Assembly: GCA_937916135.1 (NCBI GenBank)
Contig: CALFTQ010000080.1
Location: 1-25,470, forward strand
Direction: 5' to 3'
DNA length: 25,470 bases
From: an uncultured Verrucomicrobiales bacterium
GTDB taxonomy: Bacteria; Verrucomicrobiota; Verrucomicrobiia; Verrucomicrobiales; Akkermansiaceae
The notes beneath the pieces were generated by a model. That model ran no database searches, was not told where the DNA came from, and worked only from the letters and a program-made list of their open reading frames with translations. Position numbers and translations under genes: made by a program. Positions 1 through 8,103 of the stretch are shown here, piece by piece; position 1 is the first letter of the stretch, and each line of letters starts with the position of its first letter.

Positions 1-127
1 AGCAGATAGGGGCTTCTTCCAAAATGTTGCTGATGTTTCTATAGCTTACCAAATCCTTGGGACACGTGTGCTGCGGCGGCTCATCCGGATTACGTTTTTT
101 TTCAATTTGTTGAATAACATGCTTTGA
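1..127 (+). CDS. 3' end of an unidentified gene (partial)
   Basis: One frame is open from base 2 to a TGA at 125-127 and gives about 41 residues ending in LLNNML. The tail is basic and aromatic (LGTRVLRRLIRI, then TFFFNLLNNML), as is common at the C-termini of membrane-associated enzymes such as glycosyltransferases, but no diagnostic motif is visible. The stop lies 71 bases before the ATG of the next gene on the same strand, so co-transcription is possible. It shares the lower G+C of that neighbour. The frame could be open by chance over so short a distance; upstream sequence would settle it. Confidence 0.4.
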   Translation, partial: ADRGFFQNVADVSIAYQILGTRVLRRLIRITFFFNLLNNML

Positions 128-198
128 GATTGCACAAGATATACGGAATATGATAGACTCTGCCGTCTTCCTCTCTTTCAGAATCGAATTTTCCTCCC

Positions 199-1860
199 AT
201 GAGCGCAAAAGAGAAAATATACACAAGCATTCTTCTGTTTGTCGCACTTGCTGTGATATGGCTGCGATTCACATTTACCCCATTCCTCTGGGATGACATA
301 TGGTATCACTTTGCCATCTCTCCGGATTTTCTCGAAAGCGGAAATCATTTTTCCGTAAACAGGATTACTTCGTTCAGCGACTGGCTGGACTCGCTGCAAC
401 GTTTTGGCCACGTGCTGATATGGAGAATCGGTAATATTCTGATGCTGATCTTCACTAATATCGGCAGCAAACACTTGCTGAACCTGCTGCATACACTTGT
501 TTTCGGGGTGTTCATCACCGCTGCATGCAAGCTGTGCCTTGGCAGCGTAACAATCCGGAACCTCGGAGTGATGCTCCTGGGAACCATATTACTCATCCCG
601 CATCTTGACCGGGTCTTATTCTGGTCTGCCGGGTCGTTCAACTATTTCTGGGGTGCCATGTGCCTGAGCTTGCTTCTGAGCATCATGCAGCATCATAACC
701 ACCAGAACGGAGCGCTTAAGATTGCAGCTGCATGTGTTCTCTCGTTTCTCTGTGGCGGCATGCATGAAGCCCTGGGAGTGCCGCTCCTTGCGTATCTCAC
801 AAGTCTGGCTATCATCCAGGTAGTAAAAGACAAAAAACTTTCGCAGATGACGCTGGCCTGCATCATCTGCACGGCGGCCGGGCTCATGCTTCCATTATCC
901 TCTCCCGGCCTGTACACACGGGCAAGCAGTCCCAATTTTGCCTCATTCTGCTCAGACCTTGTATACAGCATCTGCATTTTCACGCTGAGCTGTGCTGTTC
1001 CCCTGCTGGTTTCGTTTCTGGTCATCATCCGGCAACGCCACTGGGATTCCAACAAGCTGGGCTCATTGCTCATGGTGGTTTTCTTTTCCCTGCCCGGGCT
1101 TGTATTTGCAAGCAAAGGCTTCTGGGGTGGAGCCTATTTCTATCCATCACTGGCCATGATGCTTTTTGCCATACCTGCCATGGCCCCATGGCTCCACAAA
1201 CAAGGTAAAACATTCACTTTCATCACCTGGTGCATCGTACTCGCAGCATTGGGCATTTCCTGCACACAGGCATATAGCGATTACCAACAATACGCTGACA
1301 CCATACGGCGCGCCAGACAGGAGCGCATCATCATCCGGAATGAATACACACCCAGGAATTTTCCAAGCTGGCATCTGCGGGAATCGCTCCCCACGGAACC
1401 GGACAAAGAACACAATACCTCGAGTATAGCCAGGCTTCTCGAACTACCCCCCTTTACAGTCGGGTACAACATACATGGTAAGGAAATCTGCGCTGCCGAT
1501 GCGTTCAAGGATGACAAGCGAGATACCCTACGGGCCATACGCCGCAATCAATTCATTATCGTCTGCCTGCCCCGGCACATGATTCTGTGCAACAGCACCG
1601 AAAAAAGGAGTGCCCTTGTTCTTGATGAGTGGAATTCCAAGCCTCTGAGATACCCTTGGAACTACAAACACCGACACGCCTTTCTGAACCTCATACGTGG
1701 CAGCAGTCATGCCGAATGCGGCATGGATTACGCGGATGACCACGTGTACCTGACCATCAAGGACAAGGAAAAGGCGGGCAAAGCAATTTACCTGATTCTG
1801 GAGCATATACAGACCAGGCAGATCTACGAAACAACAGTGCAGATTCAGGAATCACCGTAA
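199..1860 (+). CDS. Polytopic membrane protein, DUF6056-like
   Basis: This 553-residue protein has an N-terminal membrane helix (about residues 9-26), then a short exposed segment with a WDD motif (31-33), then around ten hydrophobic segments up to about residue 360 and a soluble C-terminal part of roughly 190 residues. An acidic pair in the first external loop followed by many helices is typical of GT-C-like membrane glycosyltransferases and of DUF6056 proteins found in surface-polysaccharide loci. Family membership is recognised by general pattern only; catalysis is inference. No clear Shine-Dalgarno precedes ATG 199; a weak promoter (TTGCAC 130-135, 18 bp, TAGACT 154-159) would leave a ~33-nt leader. 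Base composition is lower in G+C than in the genes that follow, which may point to transfer. Its stop overlaps the stop of the convergent gene by 9 bp. Confidence 0.65.
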   Translation: MSAKEKIYTSILLFVALAVIWLRFTFTPFLWDDIWYHFAISPDFLESGNHFSVNRITSFSDWLDSLQRFGHVLIWRIGNILMLIFTNIGSKHLLNLLHTLVFGVFITAACKLCLGSVTIRNLGVMLLGTILLIPHLDRVLFWSAGSFNYFWGAMCLSLLLSIMQHHNHQNGALKIAAACVLSFLCGGMHEALGVPLLAYLTSLAIIQVVKDKKLSQMTLACIICTAAGLMLPLSSPGLYTRASSPNFASFCSDLVYSICIFTLSCAVPLLVSFLVIIRQRHWDSNKLGSLLMVVFFSLPGLVFASKGFWGGAYFYPSLAMMLFAIPAMAPWLHKQGKTFTFITWCIVLAALGISCTQAYSDYQQYADTIRRARQERIIIRNEYTPRNFPSWHLRESLPTEPDKEHNTSSIARLLELPPFTVGYNIHGKEICAADAFKDDKRDTLRAIRRNQFIIVCLPRHMILCNSTEKRSALVLDEWNSKPLRYPWNYKHRHAFLNLIRGSSHAECGMDYADDHVYLTIKDKEKAGKAIYLILEHIQTRQIYETTVQIQESP

Positions 1861-2901
1861 ATCACACCACAAGGCCCGGTGGTCTGAAGCCCTGGCGGCA
1901 GCCGGGATATCGATAATGCCGCCCTGCCCGCGCATGCGTTCTCGGAGAACCGGGTTCACAAATATCTGGTCGTAAAGGCAGTATTCCTTCCCGCGTTTGT
2001 AGTAAAGAGTCCATTCCTCACCGCGCGAGTCCACGGGAGAGAGGCGGCGCAACGCGGCATCCTGCGAAAGCCCCTGCTGCACAATCTGCGGGGCGGCATC
2101 GGCCGGCCCGTCATTCCAATCGCCGAACACCAGCAGGGGCATTCCCTTCTGCGTGCGGGAAATATGCTGAATATGCTGCGCCAGGGTATAAGCCTCCTGC
2201 TTGCGCAGGGAATCTGCGGCGCCGGCGTTCTCTGACACGCGGGATTTCAGATGCGCGCCTACAATGCGGTAAAGGCGGCCATCTGCCAGGCGGATGGTTA
2301 CATCCAGAATACCGCGCAGCATCTTGCGCCGTTTCTGCCGGTGCAGCTTCACCGTTTCCTGCGAATGGTCCTGCACAATGGGATGCACCGAAAGCAGCGC
2401 CAGCGCACGGTCTTCCCCCTGCCGGGGCAGCACCCGGTAATAGGGGTACTCCAGGCCACGAGCCGACAGGCGCTGCCGCAGGTCCTGCAAGGCAACAGGC
2501 CCACCCATCTCAATAAGGCCCACAATCTGAGGCTTTGCGGCGGCAATCACCTCTGCCACGGCCTCGCGGGATTCCACTGATTTCGGCTTCAGCACATAAC
2601 GGGAGCGGTAGGCCTCACCCGCCACGAAATAATTCTGCACATTGTGCATGAGGAAGCGCACCGGCTGACCGGGCCCGGGAATCGCCGCAACATCCACCTG
2701 ATTCAGCAAAGGCGCTGTATGGGCCACCTCTGCCGAGCGAGCAGGAGCGCCGGAAACAGGCACATACTGCCCGGCAGGTTTACCCAGCCAGCGCAGCAGC
2801 GTATCATCCCCGCCGAACCGCTCCATCAGCAATCCGGCTACCAGCAGCACCAGAAACACCAGAAGCGCATCCTTGCGCAGCAATCTTCTACCCCAGGCCA
2901 T
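1852..2901 (-). CDS. Membrane-anchored endonuclease/exonuclease/phosphatase-family protein
   Basis: This 349-residue protein starts with a basic stretch and one hydrophobic helix (LLVFLVLLVAGLLM-like, about residues 13-27), so the body is probably exported and tethered. The catalytic body carries the EEP-fold motifs in order: an early Asn (HNVQNYF), the metal-binding Glu (GLIEMGG), HLKSR, the Asp/Asn pair of FGDWND, and the terminal SDHRALW. These match Mg-dependent phosphodiesterases of the DNase I/exonuclease III superfamily; the substrate could be DNA, RNA, a phospholipid or an inositol phosphate. It lies 30 bp downstream of hemB on the same strand and probably shares its transcript. Its last codons overlap the end of the convergent membrane-protein gene by 9 bp. 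Confidence 0.85.
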   Translation of the reverse strand: MAWGRRLLRKDALLVFLVLLVAGLLMERFGGDDTLLRWLGKPAGQYVPVSGAPARSAEVAHTAPLLNQVDVAAIPGPGQPVRFLMHNVQNYFVAGEAYRSRYVLKPKSVESREAVAEVIAAAKPQIVGLIEMGGPVALQDLRQRLSARGLEYPYYRVLPRQGEDRALALLSVHPIVQDHSQETVKLHRQKRRKMLRGILDVTIRLADGRLYRIVGAHLKSRVSENAGAADSLRKQEAYTLAQHIQHISRTQKGMPLLVFGDWNDGPADAAPQIVQQGLSQDAALRRLSPVDSRGEEWTLYYKRGKEYCLYDQIFVNPVLRERMRGQGGIIDIPAAARASDHRALWCDLR

Positions 2902-2931
2902 ACGGTACCAGCTCAGAGGGTGGGGGCAACG

Positions 2932-3933
2932 TTACAGGCAGCCGCCATCCAGCCACTCTGCCACCTGCGGGGCTGCATAGGTCAGAATCATATCTGCCCC
3001 GGCGCGGCGAATGGAAAGAAGCGCCTCCAGCATGCACTGCTTCTCATCCAGCCAGCCGGAAGCCGCTGCGGCTTTCACCATGAGGTACTCGCCGCTCACA
3101 TGATAAGCCGCGATGGGCAGCGTGGTTGCGCGGCGCATCTCTGCTATCACATCCAGATAAAGAGTGGCGGGCTTCACCATCAGGAAATCCGCTCCCTCGG
3201 CGGCATCCAGCGCGGCCTCGCGCAGAGCCTCGCGCACGTTGCCGGGGTCCATCTGGTAAGTCTTCTTATCGCCGAACTTGGGCGCACTACCCAGCGCGCC
3301 ACGGAACGGGCCATAGAAAGCAGAGGCATATTTGGCAGTGTAACTCATGAGTGAGACCTTCGTGAAGCCCTCGGCATCCAGCGCAGCACGCAGAGCAGCG
3401 ATGCGGCCATCCATCATATCACTGGGGGAGATGATATCTGCCCCGGCGCGGGCATGGCAAAGCGCCTGGCGGCAGAGGGCCTCCACCGTCTCATCGTTCA
3501 GAATTTCATAGGACCCGTCCTCATACTCACGCACCAGGCCGTCCTGGCCGTAGGTATTGAAAGGGTCCAGGGCCACATCCGTCATCACGCAGAGCTCCGG
3601 CACCGCCGCCTTGATGGCGCGGATGGCGCGGGGCACCACGCCCTCCGGGTTCCAGGCCTCGGAGCCGGCGGCATCCTTCTTCTCCTCCGGCACCACGGCA
3701 AACAGGTCAACGCACGGAATACCCAGCGCATGCAAGCGCTTACATTCACCCACAATACCTGCCACGCTCCAGCGGGTGCAGCCCGGCAGAGATTCTATAG
3801 GCGTGTCCTCCTCGCCCTCCTGCACAAACATGGGGTAAATCAGATTGGCGGCAGAGAGCGTTGTCTCGCGCATGAGACCGCGCACAGCAGCAGATTTACG
3901 ATTACGACGGGGGCGAATGGGCAGATTCATCAT
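2932..3933 (-). CDS. hemB: Delta-aminolevulinic acid dehydratase (porphobilinogen synthase)
   Basis: HemB joins two 5-aminolevulinate molecules to give porphobilinogen in the cytoplasm, an early step of haem and corrin synthesis. The 333-residue product has the Schiff-base lysine region (MSYTAKYASAFYGPFRG) and the second active-site lysine (FLMVKPA). The metal loop reads DVALDPFNTYGQDGLV; the cysteines of Zn-dependent enzymes are replaced by Ala/Asp, as in the Mg-dependent class typified by Pseudomonas. A longer frame opens at a GTG (3963-3961), but that codon lies between a TTTACA (3967-3972) and a TAGTGT (3944-3949) box. The ATG at 3933 (or the next one at 3930) is therefore preferred. The EEP gene follows after 30 bp, and an isochorismate synthase gene is divergent 135 bp away. 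Confidence 0.95.
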   Translation of the reverse strand: MMNLPIRPRRNRKSAAVRGLMRETTLSAANLIYPMFVQEGEEDTPIESLPGCTRWSVAGIVGECKRLHALGIPCVDLFAVVPEEKKDAAGSEAWNPEGVVPRAIRAIKAAVPELCVMTDVALDPFNTYGQDGLVREYEDGSYEILNDETVEALCRQALCHARAGADIISPSDMMDGRIAALRAALDAEGFTKVSLMSYTAKYASAFYGPFRGALGSAPKFGDKKTYQMDPGNVREALREAALDAAEGADFLMVKPATLYLDVIAEMRRATTLPIAAYHVSGEYLMVKAAAASGWLDEKQCMLEALLSIRRAGADMILTYAAPQVAEWLDGGCL

Positions 3934-3943
3934 ATCGGCAACG

Positions 3944-3972
3944 ACACTAGCACTTTTTTCCACGCTTGTAAA
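3944..3972 (-). promoter_or_regulatory. hemB promoter, near-leaderless
   Basis: On the minus strand TTTACA (3972-3967), a 17-bp spacer and TAGTGT (3949-3944) form a sigma70-type promoter. The predicted start near 3937 leaves about four bases before ATG 3933. Inferred from spacing and match only. Confidence 0.5.
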
Positions 3973-4032
3973 GTGCGCACTCTGCCTTTCTCAGCGGCAC
4001 ATGTCTTATCATCCGTGCAACGGTGAAAAATG

Positions 4033-4061
4033 TTGCCAAAACAGTTTTTTCGTTGTAAGCT
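4033..4061 (+). promoter_or_regulatory. Promoter of the isochorismate synthase gene
   Basis: TTGCCA (4033-4038), 17 bp, then a weak TAAGCT (4056-4061). The -10 box ends 7 bases before ATG 4069, so the transcript would start at or next to the start codon. Confidence 0.45.
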
Positions 4062-4068
4062 AGCGCCC

Positions 4069-5109
4069 ATGCAACCCGACACGGCAGACAGGATAGATGC
4101 ACTTTGCCGCAGGCGCTGTGCCTTTGCACTGTATTGCCTGCCGGGCGAAGCGAATCCCGTATTCTGCATGGCGGATGACGGCAGGACGGAGAAAAGCCCT
4201 TTGTTCTGCAATGGTTTCCTTCTGGCCACCTTCGATGGACACAGCCTCTTCATTCCGGATGAGCGGGAGGCCCCCCCATCCCCGGATGCGTGGGAAGAGA
4301 TGATGGTATCCCCGGACGAAGCATCTACATCTCGTGGAAAATATGCCGCTCTCTTCGAATTATATACCGGATTCATTCGCGGGGGTAAAGTGCGCAAAAT
4401 TGTGCTGGCACGCACGGCAGACACCGACACCGGCCCCGGGTTCTCGCCCTGCCGGGCTTTCCTCACCGCCTGCGGGCAGAACCCGAATGCGTTTAAGGCC
4501 CTTGTGCACACACCGCAGCACGGCACCTGGCTTTTCTGCACGCCGGAGCAACTGGTCACCTACACCGGGGACACCTGGCACACCATGGCTCTGGCCGGCA
4601 CCCGCATTCCCAATCTGCTGCCCTGGGATGCAAAAAACAAGCGCGAGCAGGCGCTCGTGACCGATTTTGTTCGTGAAGTGCTCACCCCACTGGCCGATGA
4701 ATTGGAGGAAGGCCCGCTGGAAAACCTGAGAGCAGGGCACATTGAGCACCTCTGCACTCGATTTTCATGGAAAATGCCGGGGGGACGCCTGTTGCGACTT
4801 CTGGAACAACTGCCGCCCACCCCGGCTGTATGCGGTTCTCCGGTGGCCGAGGCACGCGCCCTGCTGCAGCAATACCCGGATATCAACCGCTCATGCTATG
4901 CAGGCTACCTGGGTCCCTGGGGGCACGGAACTGTGCAGCTCTACGTCTCGCTGCGCTGCATGCAGATCTTCCCTTCATTCTGCAGGCTTTACGCCGGCGG
5001 CGGCCTCATGCCCGATTCCGATGAGGAGCAGGAATGGCAGGAAACTGAAAATAAAATGGCCTGCATGCGGCAGGCCATTGAGGGCGCATATCAGACACAG
5101 AGCAAGTAA
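4069..5109 (+). CDS. menF: Isochorismate synthase (chorismate-binding family)
   Basis: The 346-residue protein has the order of chorismate-binding enzymes in its C-terminal half: GKVRKIVLART, the ALAGTRIP loop followed by KNKREQALVTDFV, PTPAVCGSP, the YAGYLG segment, the beta strand LYVSLRCMQI, and LYAGGGLMPDSDEEQEWQETENKM near the end. The last block (AGxG...SDxExEWxETxxK) is the usual isochorismate synthase/MenF/EntC form rather than the anthranilate synthase form. It would convert chorismate to isochorismate for menaquinone or a siderophore; no partner gene in this window decides between these, and the symbol is given by family. The frame extends upstream to ATG 4030, but the promoter boxes at 4033-4061 favour ATG 4069. 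No Shine-Dalgarno is seen. Confidence 0.8.
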   Translation: MQPDTADRIDALCRRRCAFALYCLPGEANPVFCMADDGRTEKSPLFCNGFLLATFDGHSLFIPDEREAPPSPDAWEEMMVSPDEASTSRGKYAALFELYTGFIRGGKVRKIVLARTADTDTGPGFSPCRAFLTACGQNPNAFKALVHTPQHGTWLFCTPEQLVTYTGDTWHTMALAGTRIPNLLPWDAKNKREQALVTDFVREVLTPLADELEEGPLENLRAGHIEHLCTRFSWKMPGGRLLRLLEQLPPTPAVCGSPVAEARALLQQYPDINRSCYAGYLGPWGHGTVQLYVSLRCMQIFPSFCRLYAGGGLMPDSDEEQEWQETENKMACMRQAIEGAYQTQSK

Positions 5110-5349
5110 TGTCTGGCAGCGCGGATAGTGCATGAAGCCGGACGGGCCGGATGCCCGCGGAATTCCATGCATTCATACCACCTGCAATCTCCTCTGTGGG
5201 AGGAGGTGCTATACTGCCCCGGCCATTAAAGGAGAATATTTCGGCACTACTTCAATTATCCAGCCGGCGGCGGGATAATTACAGCAGCCTGCCCGGGCTG
5301 ATTTGATTTACGCTTGCGCCAGTACACAGTGTGTGCGATACTGGGTTTC
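5110..5349 (+). other. 240-bp gap with hairpin, extended -10 box and orphan SD-like site
   Basis: No convincing gene is visible. The stretch holds a small hairpin (CTCCTC/GAGGAG around 5190-5206), an extended -10 sequence TGCTATACT (5207-5215), a Shine-Dalgarno-like AGGAG (5230-5234) with no ATG, GTG or TTG at a suitable distance, and an inverted repeat AATTATCC (5254-5261)/GGATAATT (5273-5280) with an 11-nt loop and no T-tract. The promoter of the following peptidase gene occupies its last 40 bases. A small RNA or an upstream leader is possible but unproven. Confidence 0.35.
5314..5342 (+). promoter_or_regulatory. Promoter of the M16 peptidase gene, leaderless
   Basis: TTGCGC (5314-5319), 17 bp, GATACT (5337-5342), then seven bases to ATG 5350. 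The TTG of the -35 box is also the first possible in-frame start codon, which would otherwise be called as the gene start. Confidence 0.5.
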
Positions 5350-7848
5350 ATGCAGCACGAGGTACACGTATGTTCCAATGGATTCACCACGGTGGTGGCT
5401 CCGCAGAAGGCTTTTCCGCTGGTTTCGCTCCAGGTATGGATTGAGACAGGCTCCATCCACGAAGGGGAGCACCTGGGCGCGGGGCTTTCGCACCTGCTGG
5501 AGCACATGGTGTTCAAAGGCACAGATGAATTCAGCTCCCGCCGGCTGAACGAACGCGTCCCCGAGCTGGGCGGCATGTGGAATGCCTATACCAGCACCGA
5601 CCGCACGGTGTTCTACATCGATGGCCCGGCGGCGCACTGGCGGGAGTTCCTGCACCTGCTGGCCCAGCTGTGCCTGCACCCCGCCTTCCCCCGCGAGGAA
5701 TGGGAGCGCGAGCGCGATGTCATCCGCCGCGAGATGAGCATGTACAACGACGACCCGCAGGACACCGCCTACCACGCACTCATCCGCACGCTCTTCAAGG
5801 TGGCCCCGCGCCGCCTGCCGGTCATCGGCACCCGCAGCGCCTTCGATTCCCTGAGCTATGAGGACATGGTGGCCTACCACCGTAGCCGCTATGTGCCGGG
5901 CAATATGTTCCTGTGCGTGGCGGGCGATGTGGAGCCCGCCGAGCTTTTCGCCGCGGCCGAGGCCGAGTTCGGCAGCGCCGCTGCCACCCCGGCCAGGGCG
6001 GTCGTTCCCATGGCCGAACCTCGCCAGTGGGGGCCGCGCACGCACCGCTGCGAGTTTGCCCAGCCCACCAGCACCCTCATGCTGGCCTGGCGCACCCCCA
6101 CCTCCAACCACCCGGATGCCGCCGCCCTCTCGATTCTCGGTTCCATTCTGGGCGATGGCCGCTCTGCCTGGCTCTACAAGCGCTTCCACGATGAACTGGG
6201 GCTGGCGCACGATGTGTCCATCATGCCGGTGCCGGACCGCACGGGCGAGGGCGCGCTGGTGCTGGAGTTCGATGTGGACCGCGAGAAGCGCGATGAGCTC
6301 CGCGATGCCGTTCTGGAGTTCATGCGCACCTTGCCGGAAGCGGCATTCGACGAAGCGCGCCGCCGCTCGCACCGCCAGATGCTCACCGGGCGCCTGCGCG
6401 GGCTTTCCACCGTGCAGGGCGTGGCGAATGTGCTGGGCATGTCCTGGCACCTGAGCCGCAACCCGCACAGCATGGAGGAGTGGGATGCCGCGCTCTCCCA
6501 CGTGACGAACGAAGACCTGGCCCGCGTGGCCGCCACCTATTTCACCCCCGACCGCCTGGTGGAAGTGAGCGTGGACCCCACCGGCACGAATGAGGACACC
6601 ACCGCCGCCACCGGCAAGGCCGATGACCACGCCCCGGTGGTGCATACCCTGCCCAACGGCCTGCGCGTGGTCACCCGCGTGGACAAGCGCGTGCCCCTGG
6701 CCTATGCCGAAATCGTGTTCGGCGCCGGCAGCCAGACGGAAACCGCGCAGAATGCCGGCATCAATTCCCTGCTGGCCGAATGCCTCCTGAAAGGCACCAC
6801 CACCCGCAGCGCCGAGCAACTGGCCAACGAGGTGGAAAACCTGGGCGGTTCCATCGCCAGCGCCGCCGGGAACAATACCTTCAACCTCTCTATCCGCGGA
6901 CTGGCGGCAGATACCCCCGCCCTGCTGGAGCTGCTGGCCGATGCCGCCCTGCACCCCACCCTGCCCGCCGAGGTCATCGAGAACGAGAAAAGCGCCATGG
7001 TGGCCGATATCCTGGATGCCGAGGAAGACCCCGCCGCCCTCGCCTTCCGCAAGCTCCGCGGGCTCTGCTTCGGCAGCATCTCCTACGGCAACCACCGGGA
7101 TGGCACCGTGGAAAGCGTGCAAAGCCTCACCCGCAGCGAGCTGCTCAGCCAGCATGCCCGCCTGGTCTGCGCGCAGAATGCCGTGCTGGCTGTGGCTGGC
7201 GATATCGACCCCGCGCAAGTGCTGGCGCTGGCAGAGCAATACTTCGGCGCCATGCCCGCCGGGCGGCCAGCCGAGCGCACCGCCACCCCGGCCCAGATGC
7301 CTGCGGATGCCGTGCAGATTCTGGATAAGGAACAGGCCGTGCTGGCGCTGGCTGTGCCAGCTTCCCATGCACTTTCCGACTCCACGCCCACGCAGCTGCT
7401 CTTTGAGGAATGGTGCCGCGACATGGCCGGCCCGCTCTTCGATGAAATCCGCGAAAAACGCGGGCTCGCCTACTACGCCGCCGCTTCCTCCCTGCTTGGG
7501 GTGGATGCCGGCTGCCTGTACTTCTACCTGGGCACGGCCCCGGAGCAGCTGGCCGAAGCCCGCGCCGTGCTGGAAGAGCTCCTCAACCGCCTGGCTCTGG
7601 AAGGCATGCCCGCCGATGCCCTGGAACGCGCCCGCTCCACCGCCCTCACCGCCCGCGTGCTCGCCCTGCAAAGCTGCGGCAAACGCTGCAGCGGCATGGC
7701 CGTGAACACCCTGCTCGGCCTCGGCGCGGACTACGATGACCGCGTCCCCGACCTCCTCCGCTCCGTCACCCCTGAGCAGATGAACCGCTTCATCGCCTCC
7801 ACCCTTTCCCCCGCCGCTACCCGCACCTGGATTTCCGTGCGCCCCTGA
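5350..7848 (+). CDS. M16-family zinc metallopeptidase, two tandem domains
   Basis: The 832-residue protein has two M16 repeats, each of about 400 residues. The N-terminal half has the inverted zinc motif HLLEH (48-52) and the third ligand Glu at about 128 in ERDVIRREM, 76 residues after the last His, the spacing usual for processing-peptidase-type M16 enzymes. The C-terminal half lacks HxxEH and carries the substrate-binding Arg/Tyr region (FDEIREKRGLAYYAAASS), as in the inactive halves of PqqL- or PreP-like enzymes. It should degrade or process peptides; the substrate is unknown. No signal peptide is seen from ATG 5350, so it is probably cytoplasmic. The first 12 residues of a longer TTG-started frame overlap the promoter and are rejected. 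The opposite strand also has a long open frame here, a by-product of high G+C third positions. Confidence 0.93.
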   Translation: MQHEVHVCSNGFTTVVAPQKAFPLVSLQVWIETGSIHEGEHLGAGLSHLLEHMVFKGTDEFSSRRLNERVPELGGMWNAYTSTDRTVFYIDGPAAHWREFLHLLAQLCLHPAFPREEWERERDVIRREMSMYNDDPQDTAYHALIRTLFKVAPRRLPVIGTRSAFDSLSYEDMVAYHRSRYVPGNMFLCVAGDVEPAELFAAAEAEFGSAAATPARAVVPMAEPRQWGPRTHRCEFAQPTSTLMLAWRTPTSNHPDAAALSILGSILGDGRSAWLYKRFHDELGLAHDVSIMPVPDRTGEGALVLEFDVDREKRDELRDAVLEFMRTLPEAAFDEARRRSHRQMLTGRLRGLSTVQGVANVLGMSWHLSRNPHSMEEWDAALSHVTNEDLARVAATYFTPDRLVEVSVDPTGTNEDTTAATGKADDHAPVVHTLPNGLRVVTRVDKRVPLAYAEIVFGAGSQTETAQNAGINSLLAECLLKGTTTRSAEQLANEVENLGGSIASAAGNNTFNLSIRGLAADTPALLELLADAALHPTLPAEVIENEKSAMVADILDAEEDPAALAFRKLRGLCFGSISYGNHRDGTVESVQSLTRSELLSQHARLVCAQNAVLAVAGDIDPAQVLALAEQYFGAMPAGRPAERTATPAQMPADAVQILDKEQAVLALAVPASHALSDSTPTQLLFEEWCRDMAGPLFDEIREKRGLAYYAAASSLLGVDAGCLYFYLGTAPEQLAEARAVLEELLNRLALEGMPADALERARSTALTARVLALQSCGKRCSGMAVNTLLGLGADYDDRVPDLLRSVTPEQMNRFIASTLSPAATRTWISVRP

Positions 7849-7903
7849 TGCCTGAGCAGAGCTAGTCAAAAGCAACCGTTAGGCGGAGGACGCATAACAT
7901 TGC

Positions 7904-7932
7904 TTGAAAACGGGTGGGAGTGAGGGCATACT
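7904..7932 (+). promoter_or_regulatory. Promoter of the ribbon-helix-helix gene
   Basis: TTGAAA (7904-7909), 17 bp, CATACT (7927-7932), six bases to ATG 7939. The -10 box lies inside the 7919-7949 inverted repeat. Confidence 0.5.
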
Positions 7933-7949
7933 GTGGGCATGCCCTCACT
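7919..7949. promoter_or_regulatory. Perfect 11-bp inverted repeat: candidate operator
   Basis: AGTGAGGGCAT (7919-7929) and its exact reverse complement ATGCCCTCACT (7939-7949) are separated by nine bases. The left arm runs into the -10 box and the right arm begins with the ATG of the ribbon-helix-helix gene. If transcription starts at about the ATG, the left arm is not in the RNA, so a DNA operator is more likely than an RNA hairpin. Autoregulation by the 54-aa protein is inference, based on how ribbon-helix-helix repressors commonly work. Confidence 0.55.
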
Positions 7950-8103
7950 GCACATGATAACCTTCCGCTGCCAAGCGGCGCTCTTTGAGCGACTGGAAAG
8001 ATTTGCCCGGCAACGCGGGCTGGACCGCACCTCGGTGCTTAAGCTTGCGTTGCACTACTACCTGAACTGCCTGAGCGGCCGGAGCTCCAATCCACCGAGC
8101 TGA
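7939..8103 (+). CDS. 54-aa ribbon-helix-helix (CopG/Arc-like) protein
   Basis: This short gene encodes 54 residues. After MPSLH comes a beta strand with alternating polarity (MITFRC, about 6-11), then helix A (LFERLERFARQRG, 15-27), a turn, and helix B (RTSVLKLALHYYLNCL, 30-45). That is the size and pattern of a minimal ribbon-helix-helix DNA-binding domain, which acts as a dimer with the strand in the major groove. The start is fixed by a promoter six bases upstream and by an inverted repeat that includes the ATG. The last 65 bases overlap the end of the convergent virion-like gene. No toxin gene is found next to it on the same strand. The fold call rests on pattern, not on a search. Confidence 0.6.
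   Translation: MPSLHMITFRCQAALFERLERFARQRGLDRTSVLKLALHYYLNCLSGRSSNPPS

Noticed and set aside
5238..5306. 22-codon frame starting at ATT after the AGGAG
   Set aside because: The spacing from AGGAG to ATT is only three bases, ATT starts are very rare, and the peptide shows no conserved feature.
5308..7875. 855-codon open frame on the strand opposite the M16 peptidase
   Set aside because: It is a mirror of the high-G+C third-position bias of the real gene: Gly/Ala/His-rich, no recognisable domain, no promoter, and it fully overlaps a gene with clear M16 motifs.
7939..8103. Antitoxin of a toxin-antitoxin pair
   Set aside because: The ribbon-helix-helix fold fits an antitoxin, but no toxin-like gene follows on the same strand; the convergent neighbour is a long helical virion-like protein.
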